NCBI RefSeq assembly: GCF_000422865.1
Contig: NZ_AUGW01000017.1
Location: 1 to 64,000, forward strand
DNA length: 64,000 nt
Source of the DNA: Oceanospirillum maris DSM 6286
GTDB taxonomy: Bacteria > Pseudomonadota > Gammaproteobacteria > Pseudomonadales > Halomonadaceae
Reading direction: 5' to 3'
Shown piece by piece: positions 1 to 8,902 of the stretch (within the stretch, counting starts at the first letter, position 1; every line of letters begins with the position of its first letter). The notes under the pieces are model-generated. The model saw nothing but the letters and a program-made list of their open reading frames with translations. It searched no databases and had not been told where the DNA came from. Both the position numbers and the translations under genes were made by a program.

Positions 1-444
1 CCCAACTTTACTAAAACAGAAGACCAGCTAGAAAGCCTACAGGACAAATGGTTCTTCCTTTTTCGCCACCTACACACCCTGCAAAAACAACCGCCGCTAC
101 TGCAAGAACGCATCTTCGGCAGCCTCTTCCGTAAAGCCAACATCGCCCGCTTTAAACCGGAAGAACGCACCGCTTATGAATCCAGCTTAAAATACTACCG
201 CGACCTCAAAAACGTTATCGACACCGCACGGGATGAAGGCCGAGAAGAGGGAAGAGAAGAAGGTAGGGAAGAGGGAAGAGAAGAAGGTAGGGAAGAGGGA
301 AGAGAAGAAGGCAGGGAGGAAGGCATCGTTGAGATGGTACACAATATGTTAAATGCAGGGTTAGCCGATACGCAGATCTTAAGCATCGCATCCATCACCC
401 CGCAACAATTAGACGAAATCAAAGAAAAAAATAGAGAACCGTAG
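1..444 (+). CDS. Rpn/PD-(D/E)XK transposase-like protein, C-terminal part (5' end outside window)
   Basis: The reading frame is open from the first base to a TAG stop at 442-444; the start lies outside the window. The 147 visible residues look like the C-terminal half of the Rpn/PD-(D/E)XK nuclease family of transposase-like proteins (recombination-promoting nucleases). A helical region containing SSLKYYRDLKNVIDTARDEG leads into a charged repeat, and the tail (GLADTQILSITSITPQQLDEI) is typical of these proteins. Seven exact R-E-E-G tetrads are encoded at 241-324, largely as 24-bp units, so the number of units could vary by slippage. The nuclease core cannot be checked because it lies upstream. 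REP-like palindromes follow directly. The family call rests on the repeat plus tail pattern. Confidence 0.6.
   Translation, partial: PNFTKTEDQLESLQDKWFFLFRHLHTLQKQPPLLQERIFGSLFRKANIARFKPEERTAYESSLKYYRDLKNVIDTARDEGREEGREEGREEGREEGREEGREEGREEGIVEMVHNMLNAGLADTQILSIASITPQQLDEIKEKNREP
241..324 (+). repeat. In-frame tandem repeat encoding seven REEG units
   Basis: Seven consecutive 12-bp units each encode Arg-Glu-Glu-Gly. Alternate units share codons, giving a 24-bp higher-order period. The stretch is almost pure purine on the plus strand. Confidence 0.9.
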
Positions 445-590
445 GGTGCGAAAGGGCGAGGCACGAGCAACGTCTCGCACCATTGCCTCAAAGCAAGCAC
501 CTGATGCACGACGCTTTCGACGGGCTAAAGCCCGACCTACGGTTATGCTTACAACCATACCCCGTGAAATGTAGGTCGCCCTTTAGGGCG
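441..590. repeat. REP/BIME-like cluster of palindromes
   Basis: Three palindromic units lie between the transposase-like gene and the TPR gene. GGTGCGA (445-451) pairs with TCGCACC (475-481). CGGGCTAAAGCCCGACCTAC (521-540) is an imperfect palindrome, and GTAGGTCGCCCTTTAGGGCG (571-590) is a related unit in opposite orientation. The last two recur at 27190-27263 in the reverse order. This is the signature of extragenic REP-type repeats. Together with the flanking sequence it accounts for the 190-bp gap; no gene is seen here. Confidence 0.7.
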
Positions 591-637
591 CCAAATGATG
601 ATAATGATGCACCATTGATGATTACGCCGATCTCTAT

Positions 638-2146
638 CTAAAAGCGCCAATCTATACCTAGGTTGACTCGGGTGGCGTTGTAATCGAACAGTTCTATATT
701 GCTTCGCTGGGCGCTGCGCTGAAGACTTAATTCGGCATCTAAACTAGAGGTGATTTGCTGTCGGACTTGCCCGCTAAACTGGGTGTTACTCACTTTTCTG
801 GCGTTATTGTTATCCAATAATGGGCTGTAACCTTTCTGGTCTTGGGTGATGCTGTATCGGGTGTTTAAGCTCCATAGGCGTGTGCCTTCTATATATTGCA
901 TGGAGACTAATAGGTCTGCTAGCTTTCGGTCTCCGCCTACGCGCTGGTTTAAGGCGTTGCTAAAGCCTATGCCGCCTTGGGTATATAGCTGTACGTTGGG
1001 TAACAACCGACATTGAACGCTGGGCTGAAAGCGGTATTCCATGGCTTCTTGGCTGTGATCCTGCGGGTAATACTGTCGGCTAAACTGCAATTCTAAGTCG
1101 GTATAACACTGGTCGTTAATCAGTCTACGGGACTCTAGCTGTAACTCTATAGACTGGTACAGACTGCTACTATTATACCAAAACTGTTTAGCGGCCAATC
1201 CCCAAGCGATGTGCGGGCCTGCACTGCTACTCGCTTTCATTTTAGGGGCGGTAATGACGTTTTTATACAGTAGGTCTAGTTGCTGCTGATCATGTCGTAA
1301 ATCGCTTTTACGCAGCCGGTCTTCAATACCTGTGCGCGTATACAGATTTGCCTGCCAGTAACTGATACTTTTTTTATGCAGCTGGGCGTGTTTTACCCCT
1401 GCGCTTAGGTTAAGCACTTGGCCGCTAATCGGCTTATTGGATTCACCCAAAACTAAGGTGGTGTTTAGGCCGTCGGTTAATGTTAACTGGTTTAAATCTG
1501 CGGCGGTGTTTAAGTTGCTGTCGTAACCTAATGCGGCGGATAGTCTAAAGTCTGTCCGTTTAAACTGTTTTGACCAAGCCTCTTCCCTTTGTTCTAGGTA
1601 GGTTTGTACTTTTTCTGGCAGGTCTCTGCGCTTTAGTAGCTGTTGATTAAGGTCGTAGGCGGCGAGGGGTTGTCCTACGGCATTTAATACTTGGGCATAG
1701 TCTATTAATGCCTGCCCGTGATTAGGATTAAGCATTAAGGTACGTTCTAGGGTGTCTTGAGCATCGGCTAAGCGACCGGTGTACAACTCTGCAGCGCCCA
1801 TAAAAGACAAAAACTCGGCATGATGATAACAGGCCATTTTGTAGGGCTGTAGTAATTGGTAGCGTATTACCCACGGTGAGGCCGAGCTTGTAGATGGAGC
1901 TTGATCACTGGCGTTAATCGCTTGGCGCACTAAATCCCTACACTGTGCTAAGTCTAGGTTTAGAGTCTGTTTCTGTGATGACAACATTAAAGGGGGGAGT
2001 TGAGCATAACTCTTAGAAAAAATGCTTAATCCCAGCAATAAGATAAGGAGGGACATCATTCTTTTAGTCGCTTTCTTAGCAATTCTTTTAATAGATACTT
2101 CTAACAATAGGCTATTGCCTTGATCCTTAAAGCGTAATTGCATCAT
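638..2146 (-). CDS. TPR-containing outer-membrane beta-barrel protein
   Basis: A protein of 502 residues if translation starts at 2146. A hydrophobic segment followed by SKSYA-Q (about residues 31-49) looks like a signal peptide. A later ATG pair at 2054-2059 would start directly on it but loses the basic n-region, so the start is uncertain. Residues about 110-180 resemble TPR repeats (TGRLADAQDTLERTLMLNPN). From about residue 200 the protein is rich in alternating polar/aromatic strands (AALGYDSNLN) and ends in W-R-F, the aromatic C-terminus of Bam-assembled barrels. The architecture recalls Slam-like/DUF560 proteins, but I cannot assign a substrate. It lies 138 bp downstream of the CHASE2 protein on the same strand. 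Such TPR-barrel, CHASE2-cyclase and FecR genes are often neighbours. Confidence 0.65.
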   Translation of the reverse strand: MMQLRFKDQGNSLLLEVSIKRIAKKATKRMMSLLILLLGLSIFSKSYAQLPPLMLSSQKQTLNLDLAQCRDLVRQAINASDQAPSTSSASPWVIRYQLLQPYKMACYHHAEFLSFMGAAELYTGRLADAQDTLERTLMLNPNHGQALIDYAQVLNAVGQPLAAYDLNQQLLKRRDLPEKVQTYLEQREEAWSKQFKRTDFRLSAALGYDSNLNTAADLNQLTLTDGLNTTLVLGESNKPISGQVLNLSAGVKHAQLHKKSISYWQANLYTRTGIEDRLRKSDLRHDQQQLDLLYKNVITAPKMKASSSAGPHIAWGLAAKQFWYNSSSLYQSIELQLESRRLINDQCYTDLELQFSRQYYPQDHSQEAMEYRFQPSVQCRLLPNVQLYTQGGIGFSNALNQRVGGDRKLADLLVSMQYIEGTRLWSLNTRYSITQDQKGYSPLLDNNNARKVSNTQFSGQVRQQITSSLDAELSLQRSAQRSNIELFDYNATRVNLGIDWRF

Positions 2147-2284
2147 TGCGAATTCTTAAATTGAAAGGGTTAGCATTTTATTATTGTAAGCCTTTTATTA
2201 TTGCAAGCCACAAGGAGCGCGATTATGCCCTAAACGCAATAGCCTAACCAGTATCAAAATGTTTTTTTGCGATAGACTCCACAT

Positions 2285-4402
2285 CTATTTTGAGGCTTGA
2301 CGATACGCTTGTAGAGAGGCAACACCATTATCTTGGAGGTGATGAAAATCATCTATATCATCCAGATCACTTAGGTCATTAGGGGGAACTTGCTTTAATA
2401 GCTCCTGCTGACTGGGCGCATATAAGGCTTGCGGTCTACGTACGCCTTCTAGCAGATAAGAGCCGATTGCTTGGTAGCTTTGCTCTGGCAAATACCGAGC
2501 TAATGCTTGACTGCACAGTGTAGGGTAGGCCAAATCTTGCGTCATACTTTGTAGGCTTAATGCTTGCGTTACCGCTTCACCAAGGATCATTTGCGTGCGA
2601 TGACGGGCGGAACCTAGTCGCCCTTGAGTAACGCTACCGGCAGCGATTCCGATACCTAGTCCTAAGGGAGCAATATCGGTGAGGGCTGTTTTCGCTAGCA
2701 AAGGCTGCACGGCTTGATGTATTGCAGATGCGGCAAGCCATGCGTTTTCTGCCTGTTGCTGGTTGCTCTGAGATGCAATACCGTCATCTTCCAAGGGCCA
2801 GACAGCAAGCAGGGCATCGGCTCTTAATTCATAGAGTGTGCCGTGGTGTTTGCTGATATCTTGGCTTGCTAAGGTGAAAAAGCCATGTAATAGATGCACC
2901 GTGGCCTCAGGCGAGCTTTTTTGCTGAAAGGCAGAAAAATTCCTTAAATCTGCGCTTAAAATAATGCAGCGTGATTTCTCAGCATGTAGCTGGCCGGTAG
3001 GCAAGTGAAAGGCTATCTCACTGGCGATATTCTCGGGCAGGTAGCTGCTAAGGTTGTCGTAAAGCCGTTGTTTCTCATGCCGGTTACGCAGGTATTCTAG
3101 CCCGGTCAACGATAGGGCTGTCACCATGCCATACAGCGCCAGCGGCAGCCACCCTAGCCAAAGTTGGTGCTGTACTCCCCAGTAATGTATGCCAATAGCC
3201 ACCAAGGGTAGCACCAAGGGCGCACTAAGGAGGGCACCACGGGCTAGCCGGTTATGATGCACATTAACACGACTGGCCAGCAATAATAGAAGCAGCAGTG
3301 CCGAGCTAACCGAGGCGACCTGATAAAAGGTTTGTACTTTTGGGGTGTAAGGTACGCTCTGGTCTAGCAGGCTGGTAATCATTCGGGCTTGTATTTCAAC
3401 ACCCGGTGTTAAGCCGCTATGGGGGCTAGGCACAAGATCACCCAAACCAAAGGCGGTAGCACCAACGACAACCCAACGGTTTTTTAGGCGGTTAGGGTCG
3501 ATACGTCCGGCGATCACATCCGCTGCGGATATTTGAGTAAAGCTGCTAGGTGCTTTGCTGTAATCAACCCGCATTAAACCTTTATCGTTTACAGGGACTT
3601 GCAGCAAGGGATAGTCTGGAGAGGTGATGACCCAAGGGGCTTGGTTGGCATCCGAGCCGGTTAGCCACTCCAGATCTGTAATATTCAAGTTCTGCAATAA
3701 TGTGGCTAGTGCCAGTGAGGGGTAAACTTGGCCTTTATAGCAAACCAGAGGAGCTTGAAAGCGCACGGCTCCATCGGGATCAATTTCTGGGCTGATATGA
3801 CCGGCGTTAATGCTCAAAGCACTTGAACCACCCGCAATATCGGCTGAATTAACAAGACTGGGGCTGTTGGCTAAATAACCGTGGGCAACGGGCATACTAG
3901 GGTGGCACGCTTGGTTCAGTGCGCTGGTTAGCTCGCCAGTTCGATAGGATTTCTGTTGAGGATCTAACAGGGGTATTTGACCAATAAGGGCGTTATTGGC
4001 TAACAGGGCTTGGTTAAGCTGGCGGTCGCCTTCACGGGCTTCTGGAAAAACAAGGTCATAAATTTGGCTGGTAACGCCGTATTCATTTAGCTTGTCAGAT
4101 AGTTCTGCGAAGGTGGCTCTCGACCAAGGCCAAGCACCTAATTCTTGTAGACTCTCATCATCAATAGCCACAATAACAACCCGCTCTTCTGGCGTGGTGT
4201 CAGGCTTGACCTGCCATACTAGGCTACCTGTGCGCTCTTCTATTAGGCGAGCAGGCTCTTCGAACAACCACTGCAAACCGAAGACCACCACACTGGTCAG
4301 CAGGATAACGCCCAAGCGCGAGCCTAGCGGTGTAACGCTAAGACTATAAGGCAAGGATGCAGGCATCTGCTTTTGTTGTGTGGTGCTTGGCTTATGTTTC
4401 AT
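2285..4402 (-). CDS. CHASE2-domain membrane protein with class III adenylate/guanylate cyclase-like domain
   Basis: 705 residues. One N-terminal membrane segment (about 28-46) is followed by an extracytoplasmic CHASE2 sensor (about 55-340), three clustered membrane helices (about 355-440) and a cytoplasmic class III nucleotidyl cyclase domain (about 475-650). Both metal-binding aspartates appear to be kept (ILSADLRNF and ELRADALLAVW). The usual motif GDAVNxAxRL reads GEAVTQALSL here, so the Asn and Arg that stabilise the transition state are Thr and Ser. Activity is therefore doubtful; it may be a degenerate or regulatory cyclase. The family makes cAMP or cGMP. A Crp-like palindrome lies about 100 bp upstream of the start, and a Crp/Fnr regulator and FecR protein are encoded nearby. 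Confidence 0.85.
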   Translation of the reverse strand: MKHKPSTTQQKQMPASLPYSLSVTPLGSRLGVILLTSVVVFGLQWLFEEPARLIEERTGSLVWQVKPDTTPEERVVIVAIDDESLQELGAWPWSRATFAELSDKLNEYGVTSQIYDLVFPEAREGDRQLNQALLANNALIGQIPLLDPQQKSYRTGELTSALNQACHPSMPVAHGYLANSPSLVNSADIAGGSSALSINAGHISPEIDPDGAVRFQAPLVCYKGQVYPSLALATLLQNLNITDLEWLTGSDANQAPWVITSPDYPLLQVPVNDKGLMRVDYSKAPSSFTQISAADVIAGRIDPNRLKNRWVVVGATAFGLGDLVPSPHSGLTPGVEIQARMITSLLDQSVPYTPKVQTFYQVASVSSALLLLLLLASRVNVHHNRLARGALLSAPLVLPLVAIGIHYWGVQHQLWLGWLPLALYGMVTALSLTGLEYLRNRHEKQRLYDNLSSYLPENIASEIAFHLPTGQLHAEKSRCIILSADLRNFSAFQQKSSPEATVHLLHGFFTLASQDISKHHGTLYELRADALLAVWPLEDDGIASQSNQQQAENAWLAASAIHQAVQPLLAKTALTDIAPLGLGIGIAAGSVTQGRLGSARHRTQMILGEAVTQALSLQSMTQDLAYPTLCSQALARYLPEQSYQAIGSYLLEGVRRPQALYAPSQQELLKQVPPNDLSDLDDIDDFHHLQDNGVASLQAYRQASK

Positions 4403-4497
4403 TATAAAACCTAGTGGGCGGTTTTGTTATTGCGTCATTATTACAGGACGATCATTAGTATATTCAGTCTAGTGTAATAAGTTACGTCTTTTGCTGA

Positions 4498-4513
4498 CGT
4501 GATAGCGATCACA
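4498..4513 (-). promoter_or_regulatory. Crp/Fnr-type palindrome upstream of the CHASE2-cyclase gene
   Basis: CGTGA-N6-TCACA differs at one position from the E. coli Crp core TGTGA-N6-TCACA. It sits in the 165-bp gap before the cyclase-like gene. A TATACT -10-like hexamer on the minus strand (4462-4457) would place the site centre about 55 bp upstream of transcription. A near mirror copy occurs at 10793-10808. Confidence 0.45.
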
Positions 4514-4567
4514 TCAAAACACGCCTTTAGCAAAACCTGCCTATTAAGTACTCTTTTTTTCCTGTTT

Positions 4568-6451
4568 TTAACGGAAATCGGTATCTGCGCCGAGCATCCA
4601 GCAATGGTTTTTAATCTGCGGGGTGAGCGGGGCATCAAGGGTATCAGCCGGTAGGGCCATACGCCCTTGGTCAACCACGCTAGACTCCCCTGAATGATGC
4701 AGGCTTTGTGCATGGCGCTGTAGTTCATCTATCGCTAACCGTGTGCCCCATGCGGTAGTGCATTCTGCGCCTTGTTTGTAGCTGTGGTTAATAATAGCGG
4801 CGATAAGTTTCTGGGCACTGTCAGGGTGATTTCCCGCTAGGGCTAAGTCCATAATTTCTACCCGAGGAGTAGCTGCGCTATCAAACTGGTGCTGAATAAT
4901 GGCGACACCACTTAATCGCCCCCAGCGGTAAAGGCGCAGTATTCGGTAGTCTTTTTTGGGGTGCTGTCGAAACCGCTGCTGCCAATAAGCCCCTGTTTTT
5001 TTTAGCCAAAATACATTATCCGCATCGGCCATAAAGGGCTTGAGTGCATTTACCCACTGCCATGCTTTCTGCTTACGGCATGATGTTGTCGTCACTTGCC
5101 AGCCTAAACCCATTCGATTGGGTGGGCTGCGGTGTTCCCAGTAAGCCAGATCGTCACCTTCTTGATACAAACCAAGCCGTATACCCAGCGTTAGGGCGCG
5201 GGCGGTGGGAAATCCGTAGGCCATTTGGTAAGCACGCTGTGAGCCAAGCTGCTCCTGTAGAAAAAGCCGACTGACAGCGGCAAAAACACCATTCTTTTTG
5301 GTCGCAAAACGATAGGGGCGAGCTACCATCACATCGGCCTGCTGGGCAGCATTTAACGTGCTGCCGTGCCAATGGCCTTGGCGCGCTAATGCACCGTAGT
5401 AGGCGATAACCGCCTGATTTTGATCAACGGCGACGGTTCCAGCCTGCGGCTCGTGGCCGTATTTTTTCAGCCACCAATCGGTCTCTGGGGTGTGTTCAAA
5501 TACATTAATAAATAGGTTGCGTAGCTCCGCGGCATCTTGCTTACAGGCGTAACGCACCTGATACTTTTTTGTGGGAGCTGTAGCTGTGGTAGCTTTGGCT
5601 TTATCCAGGAAAGCACTGGGGGAGCTATCCAGAGTTTGTTCCGTTTTTTGTCCCACAAGCTGAAGATGATAATAAGCTTCGGCATATTCACCCTCTGCGG
5701 CCAAGTGCCCGCTTAACAGGCTTCGATAGGCCGCTAGTGCTTCTGTCGCCCGTAAATAATGACCACAGGATAACGCGGTTTTATGCTGTTGAAGGGCGGC
5801 CATTTTTTTATGCCAAACCGTGCTGATATTCAGAATATGAGTGGCGGGTAGCGGTGTCCACACTTCGTAAAACAGTATACCTTGGGATAAAACCGATTCT
5901 TTATGGGTGGACGCTTTATCGTCCGCTTCGTTATAAACAGTGTCTCTGTATACAGACAGCGCCCTATGACCTGTGGCGGCGTGGTCAGGATGCATATCCT
6001 GTAACCACGGAGCGATGATTACGCTAGGTTGGTAGCGGGTAATACTGGCTTGTATCTTTTCCTTTAGGCTGGGCTCTTGGCTCAAGCTGCCATCGGCAAG
6101 CTGCCAACACTCCCATGTCAGGCCGTCACCAAGCTGTTTGATCGCCTGATCGAGTTCTTGCTGTCGACGTTGGGCGGCACCTTCTGGTAAGCCACCGGCA
6201 CCGGAGCCATCGCTGACAAGAATCAGGTGCGCAGGTATGTTCTGCTCTGCAAGTAGCGCCAATAAGCCTCCGCAGCCAATACTTTCATCATCGGGGTGCG
6301 GTATAAGGACAAGGGCTTTTTTGATCTGCTGAATATCCAGCGGCTCTGGTGGTATCTGCGCTTTAGCGGCTAAAAGCGCTAAGCTGGCAGTTTCTGTTGC
6401 TGTTTCTGTAACAGCCACGCTAAGTTGGTTACTTGATAAGCTGCTGTTCAT
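4568..6451 (-). CDS. PIG-L/LmbE-type deacetylase fused to a GNAT-like acyltransferase domain
   Basis: 627 residues in two parts. Residues about 45-270 form a PIG-L/LmbE zinc-dependent N-deacetylase, with the HPDDE motif near residue 53 and HPDHAATG near 155; this family removes acetyl groups from N-acetyl sugars. Residues about 295-610 resemble a GNAT-superfamily domain (YACKQDAAELRNLF... then a long C-terminal extension). The pairing suggests removal and replacement of an acyl group on an amino sugar, but that is inference. The start overlaps the end of the glycosyltransferase gene by 23 bp, so the two are translationally linked. It is the last gene of the polysaccharide-export operon. The GNAT half is weaker evidence than the PIG-L half. 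Confidence 0.75.
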   Translation of the reverse strand: MNSSLSSNQLSVAVTETATETASLALLAAKAQIPPEPLDIQQIKKALVLIPHPDDESIGCGGLLALLAEQNIPAHLILVSDGSGAGGLPEGAAQRRQQELDQAIKQLGDGLTWECWQLADGSLSQEPSLKEKIQASITRYQPSVIIAPWLQDMHPDHAATGHRALSVYRDTVYNEADDKASTHKESVLSQGILFYEVWTPLPATHILNISTVWHKKMAALQQHKTALSCGHYLRATEALAAYRSLLSGHLAAEGEYAEAYYHLQLVGQKTEQTLDSSPSAFLDKAKATTATAPTKKYQVRYACKQDAAELRNLFINVFEHTPETDWWLKKYGHEPQAGTVAVDQNQAVIAYYGALARQGHWHGSTLNAAQQADVMVARPYRFATKKNGVFAAVSRLFLQEQLGSQRAYQMAYGFPTARALTLGIRLGLYQEGDDLAYWEHRSPPNRMGLGWQVTTTSCRKQKAWQWVNALKPFMADADNVFWLKKTGAYWQQRFRQHPKKDYRILRLYRWGRLSGVAIIQHQFDSAATPRVEIMDLALAGNHPDSAQKLIAAIINHSYKQGAECTTAWGTRLAIDELQRHAQSLHHSGESSVVDQGRMALPADTLDAPLTPQIKNHCWMLGADTDFR

Positions 6452-7628
6452 AGTGATCCGCTATCTGTTCCCACGCCAGCCAAGCCCCACTCTCTTGCTT
6501 AGCTTTGTTGCGCCAGTAGTTGTAGTTGTTTGGTTGGTTAAGTACTTCCGCCATAGCAGCCCCTAGCCTTATAGCTCCTTGGTCGCTGTTATCAACGGGA
6601 ATAAGATAGGCCCCTAAGCCTAATACTTCGCCACTGCCACCTTGGCTGGGTGCAATGACAGGCAGTCCCGCGGCTAAAGCTTCTCGGTTGGCTTGCCCGT
6701 AAGACTCTGCGGCACAGGTGCTAACGTATAAATCCGCAGCGGCTAATGTCCAGCTAATATCGGCCTCAAACTGAATGATCGGTTTATGGCTCAAATTCAG
6801 GCTGGCGGCTAAGTCCTGTAAGGGCTGGGGATCACCACCACCGGCGATAATAATCTGCACCGGCGTATCGTATTTATGCTCAAGCTGGGCACAGGCTTTG
6901 ATCAGCAAAGGGAAATTCTTCACCGGCGCTAATCGACCTACCGCAACAACGGTCAATGTCTGATCGGTGGCTAGCTTGCCAAAGTGTCTCAACCCAGCGG
7001 CTTTGCTGGGCAGTTCAATCTCGGGGCGTCCGTATCCCATAACACTGATGTTATGCTGCGCACGCTCTAGATGTAGGTCTCTTACCAGTGCTGCCTTTGC
7101 GATATGAGACGGTATAAACACATGGTCGGCATGTATTAAAACTCGGCGTTCGGCTTTTAATAGACACTTATACATTTTATCGGAAATATCTAAGCCATCT
7201 TGAGTCACCGCCCATGTAAAACTGCCTAGGCCGTGCTCTGTAACGATCAGCTTAAAAGGTCGTCTTATATATTTTCTTCGCAATAAACCTAGCTTTATCC
7301 CCCAAACCAGCCAAGGATCATGAGCCCAGACATGGGTGGCATGGGTGGCGATTGCACGGGTAGCCGCAGCAATCCCCTGAACGATGCGCTCGGCTATGGC
7401 AGGAGCTAGATTAGTCAATATAGGTCTTAGCCACCGGCTAATTTTAGGGTGCCATTGCTGATGAGTATAAAGACAGCTGTCTTTAGAAAAATAGTCAATG
7501 TGGTGGCCTCGGTTCGCTAACGCTTGCAACAATGGCTGTAGGGTTTTACCTAAGCCGTAGGCTTTGTCTTGTTCGTTTTCTCGGGTAACAATCAAGAGCC
7601 TCATGGGGCTGTAGCTTAATGAACTCAT
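6429..7628 (-). CDS. Glycosyltransferase family 4 (GT-B fold)
   Basis: 399 residues. The N-terminal half resembles a GT4 acceptor domain (RLLIVTRENEQDKAYGLGKTL). The C-terminal half has the nucleotide-sugar domain: VAVGRLAPVKNFPLLIKA, an IIAGGG strand, and the retaining-transferase E-x7-E motif in ESYGQANRE (about 305-313). It would transfer a sugar from an NDP-sugar to a growing polysaccharide or lipid carrier on the inner membrane; the sugar cannot be told. The start ATG overlaps the stop of the upstream Wzt-like gene by 4 bp (ATGA), so it belongs to the export operon. Confidence 0.85.
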   Translation of the reverse strand: MSSLSYSPMRLLIVTRENEQDKAYGLGKTLQPLLQALANRGHHIDYFSKDSCLYTHQQWHPKISRWLRPILTNLAPAIAERIVQGIAAATRAIATHATHVWAHDPWLVWGIKLGLLRRKYIRRPFKLIVTEHGLGSFTWAVTQDGLDISDKMYKCLLKAERRVLIHADHVFIPSHIAKAALVRDLHLERAQHNISVMGYGRPEIELPSKAAGLRHFGKLATDQTLTVVAVGRLAPVKNFPLLIKACAQLEHKYDTPVQIIIAGGGDPQPLQDLAASLNLSHKPIIQFEADISWTLAAADLYVSTCAAESYGQANREALAAGLPVIAPSQGGSGEVLGLGAYLIPVDNSDQGAIRLGAAMAEVLNQPNNYNYWRNKAKQESGAWLAWEQIADHYEQQLIK

Positions 7629-8902
7629 TTTTGTGGCACTTTTTCTGTTTTTTCTTCTATTTTTTCTACGGTTGTCTTAGCTTGTGCTTCACTGTGCCAT
7701 TCTCGCTCTAAATGAAACACGCCCTGCTCTAAGCTAAAATCTGGTGATTGCATTTTAAAACGAGCGGCGGGGATCTGTTGATCGTAAAACAGGATGCCTT
7801 GCTCACATAGCAGGTAAACCTCAACCCAGTATTCACCTTTTAATAGGGGTAGCTTGGGAAAATCCAAGCGTACATCGCCTTTGCCATCATCGCTTTGCTG
7901 CTGTTTATATTCGTCGATATGAGAGCCTGCACTGGCAATTAAGCGCCCGTCAGCCCCATGAACAGTGGCCGCAAGAGAGGGTGCGGGGTGTCCAGCGGCA
8001 CCTTGCCAGCTCACATAGATACTTAAACAACTTTGTCCAGTAATGCCTTCGGGGACTTTTGTTTGAGTTGCGGTCTTACCATCAAGGGTGATGCGTACCT
8101 GTTTAAACTGTGGTCGCCCCGGATCTTGTGGCTTGTCGGGCACGGGAAGCGAGGTATCCCCCTGTTCAACACCATAAAGAAAGCTTTCGTAGCGGTGAAT
8201 CACATCAGCGGGATTACCTTGAGCAACCACTGTTCCTTGGTGTAACCAAAGCGCACGATTACAGATCGCTTCCACTTGATACAGGTTATGAGAACAGAAC
8301 AAGATAGTTTTACCGGATTCTTTTAACTGCATAATGCGGTCAAATGATTTTTTGGCAAAAGCGCCATCACCAACACTAAGAGCTTCGTCGATGACAAGCA
8401 CGTCGGGATCAACACATACCGCTACGGCAAAGGCGAGCCGTACAAACATGCCACTGGAGTAGGTTTTTACCGATTGATCGATGGCATCGCCTATTTCAGA
8501 GAAACGGTGAATCTCATCAAACTTTGCCTCTAATTCACTACGACTTAAGCCTAAAATAGCGCCGTTGAGGAAGACATTCTCACGCCCTGTAAATTCAGGA
8601 TTAAAGCCAGAACCAAGCTCTAATAAAGCCGCTACTCGTCCTTTGATCGAAACACTACCGCTACTGGGCTGTAGGGTGCCACAAATAAGTTGTAATAGCG
8701 TTGATTTCCCCGCGCCATTACGCCCCACTAAACCGATAATATCCCCTTCACCTACGGTTAAGTCCATAGGATTAAGGGCGATAAAAGGCTTGGACTTGGC
8801 TTTTACAAAGGGTAGAGATTCTATTAGCCGATCTGAAGGTTTACGAAACAGACGATAGGTTTTGCTGACGTTTTTTAATGCAATAACAGGATTAGAGGAC
8901 AT
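7625..8902 (-). CDS. wzt: Polysaccharide ABC transporter ATPase, Wzt type with C-terminal substrate-binding domain
   Basis: 425 residues from the ATG at 8902, chosen over a longer frame from 8941 because a CGAGGG ribosome site precedes it. The ATPase domain (about 1-245) shows Walker A GRNGAGKST, a signature region YSSGMFVRLAF and Walker B VLVIDEALSVGD. The remaining 170 residues form a Wzt C-terminal beta-sandwich domain of the kind that recognises the polysaccharide terminus. It energises export of a lipid-linked polysaccharide such as O-antigen with the permease encoded just upstream, whose gene end it overlaps by 11 bp. Confidence 0.9.
   Translation of the reverse strand: MSSNPVIALKNVSKTYRLFRKPSDRLIESLPFVKAKSKPFIALNPMDLTVGEGDIIGLVGRNGAGKSTLLQLICGTLQPSSGSVSIKGRVAALLELGSGFNPEFTGRENVFLNGAILGLSRSELEAKFDEIHRFSEIGDAIDQSVKTYSSGMFVRLAFAVAVCVDPDVLVIDEALSVGDGAFAKKSFDRIMQLKESGKTILFCSHNLYQVEAICNRALWLHQGTVVAQGNPADVIHRYESFLYGVEQGDTSLPVPDKPQDPGRPQFKQVRITLDGKTATQTKVPEGITGQSCLSIYVSWQGAAGHPAPSLAATVHGADGRLIASAGSHIDEYKQQQSDDGKGDVRLDFPKLPLLKGEYWVEVYLLCEQGILFYDQQIPAARFKMQSPDFSLEQGVFHLEREWHSEAQAKTTVEKIEEKTEKVPQK

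Noticed and set aside
195-509. Minus-strand open frame with Ser-Leu-Pro repeats
   Set aside because: It is the antisense shadow of the REEG array in the transposase-like gene; no ribosome site.
4441-4728. Minus-strand frame overlapping the end of the PIG-L fusion gene
   Set aside because: Out of frame with the well-supported fusion gene and without similarity.
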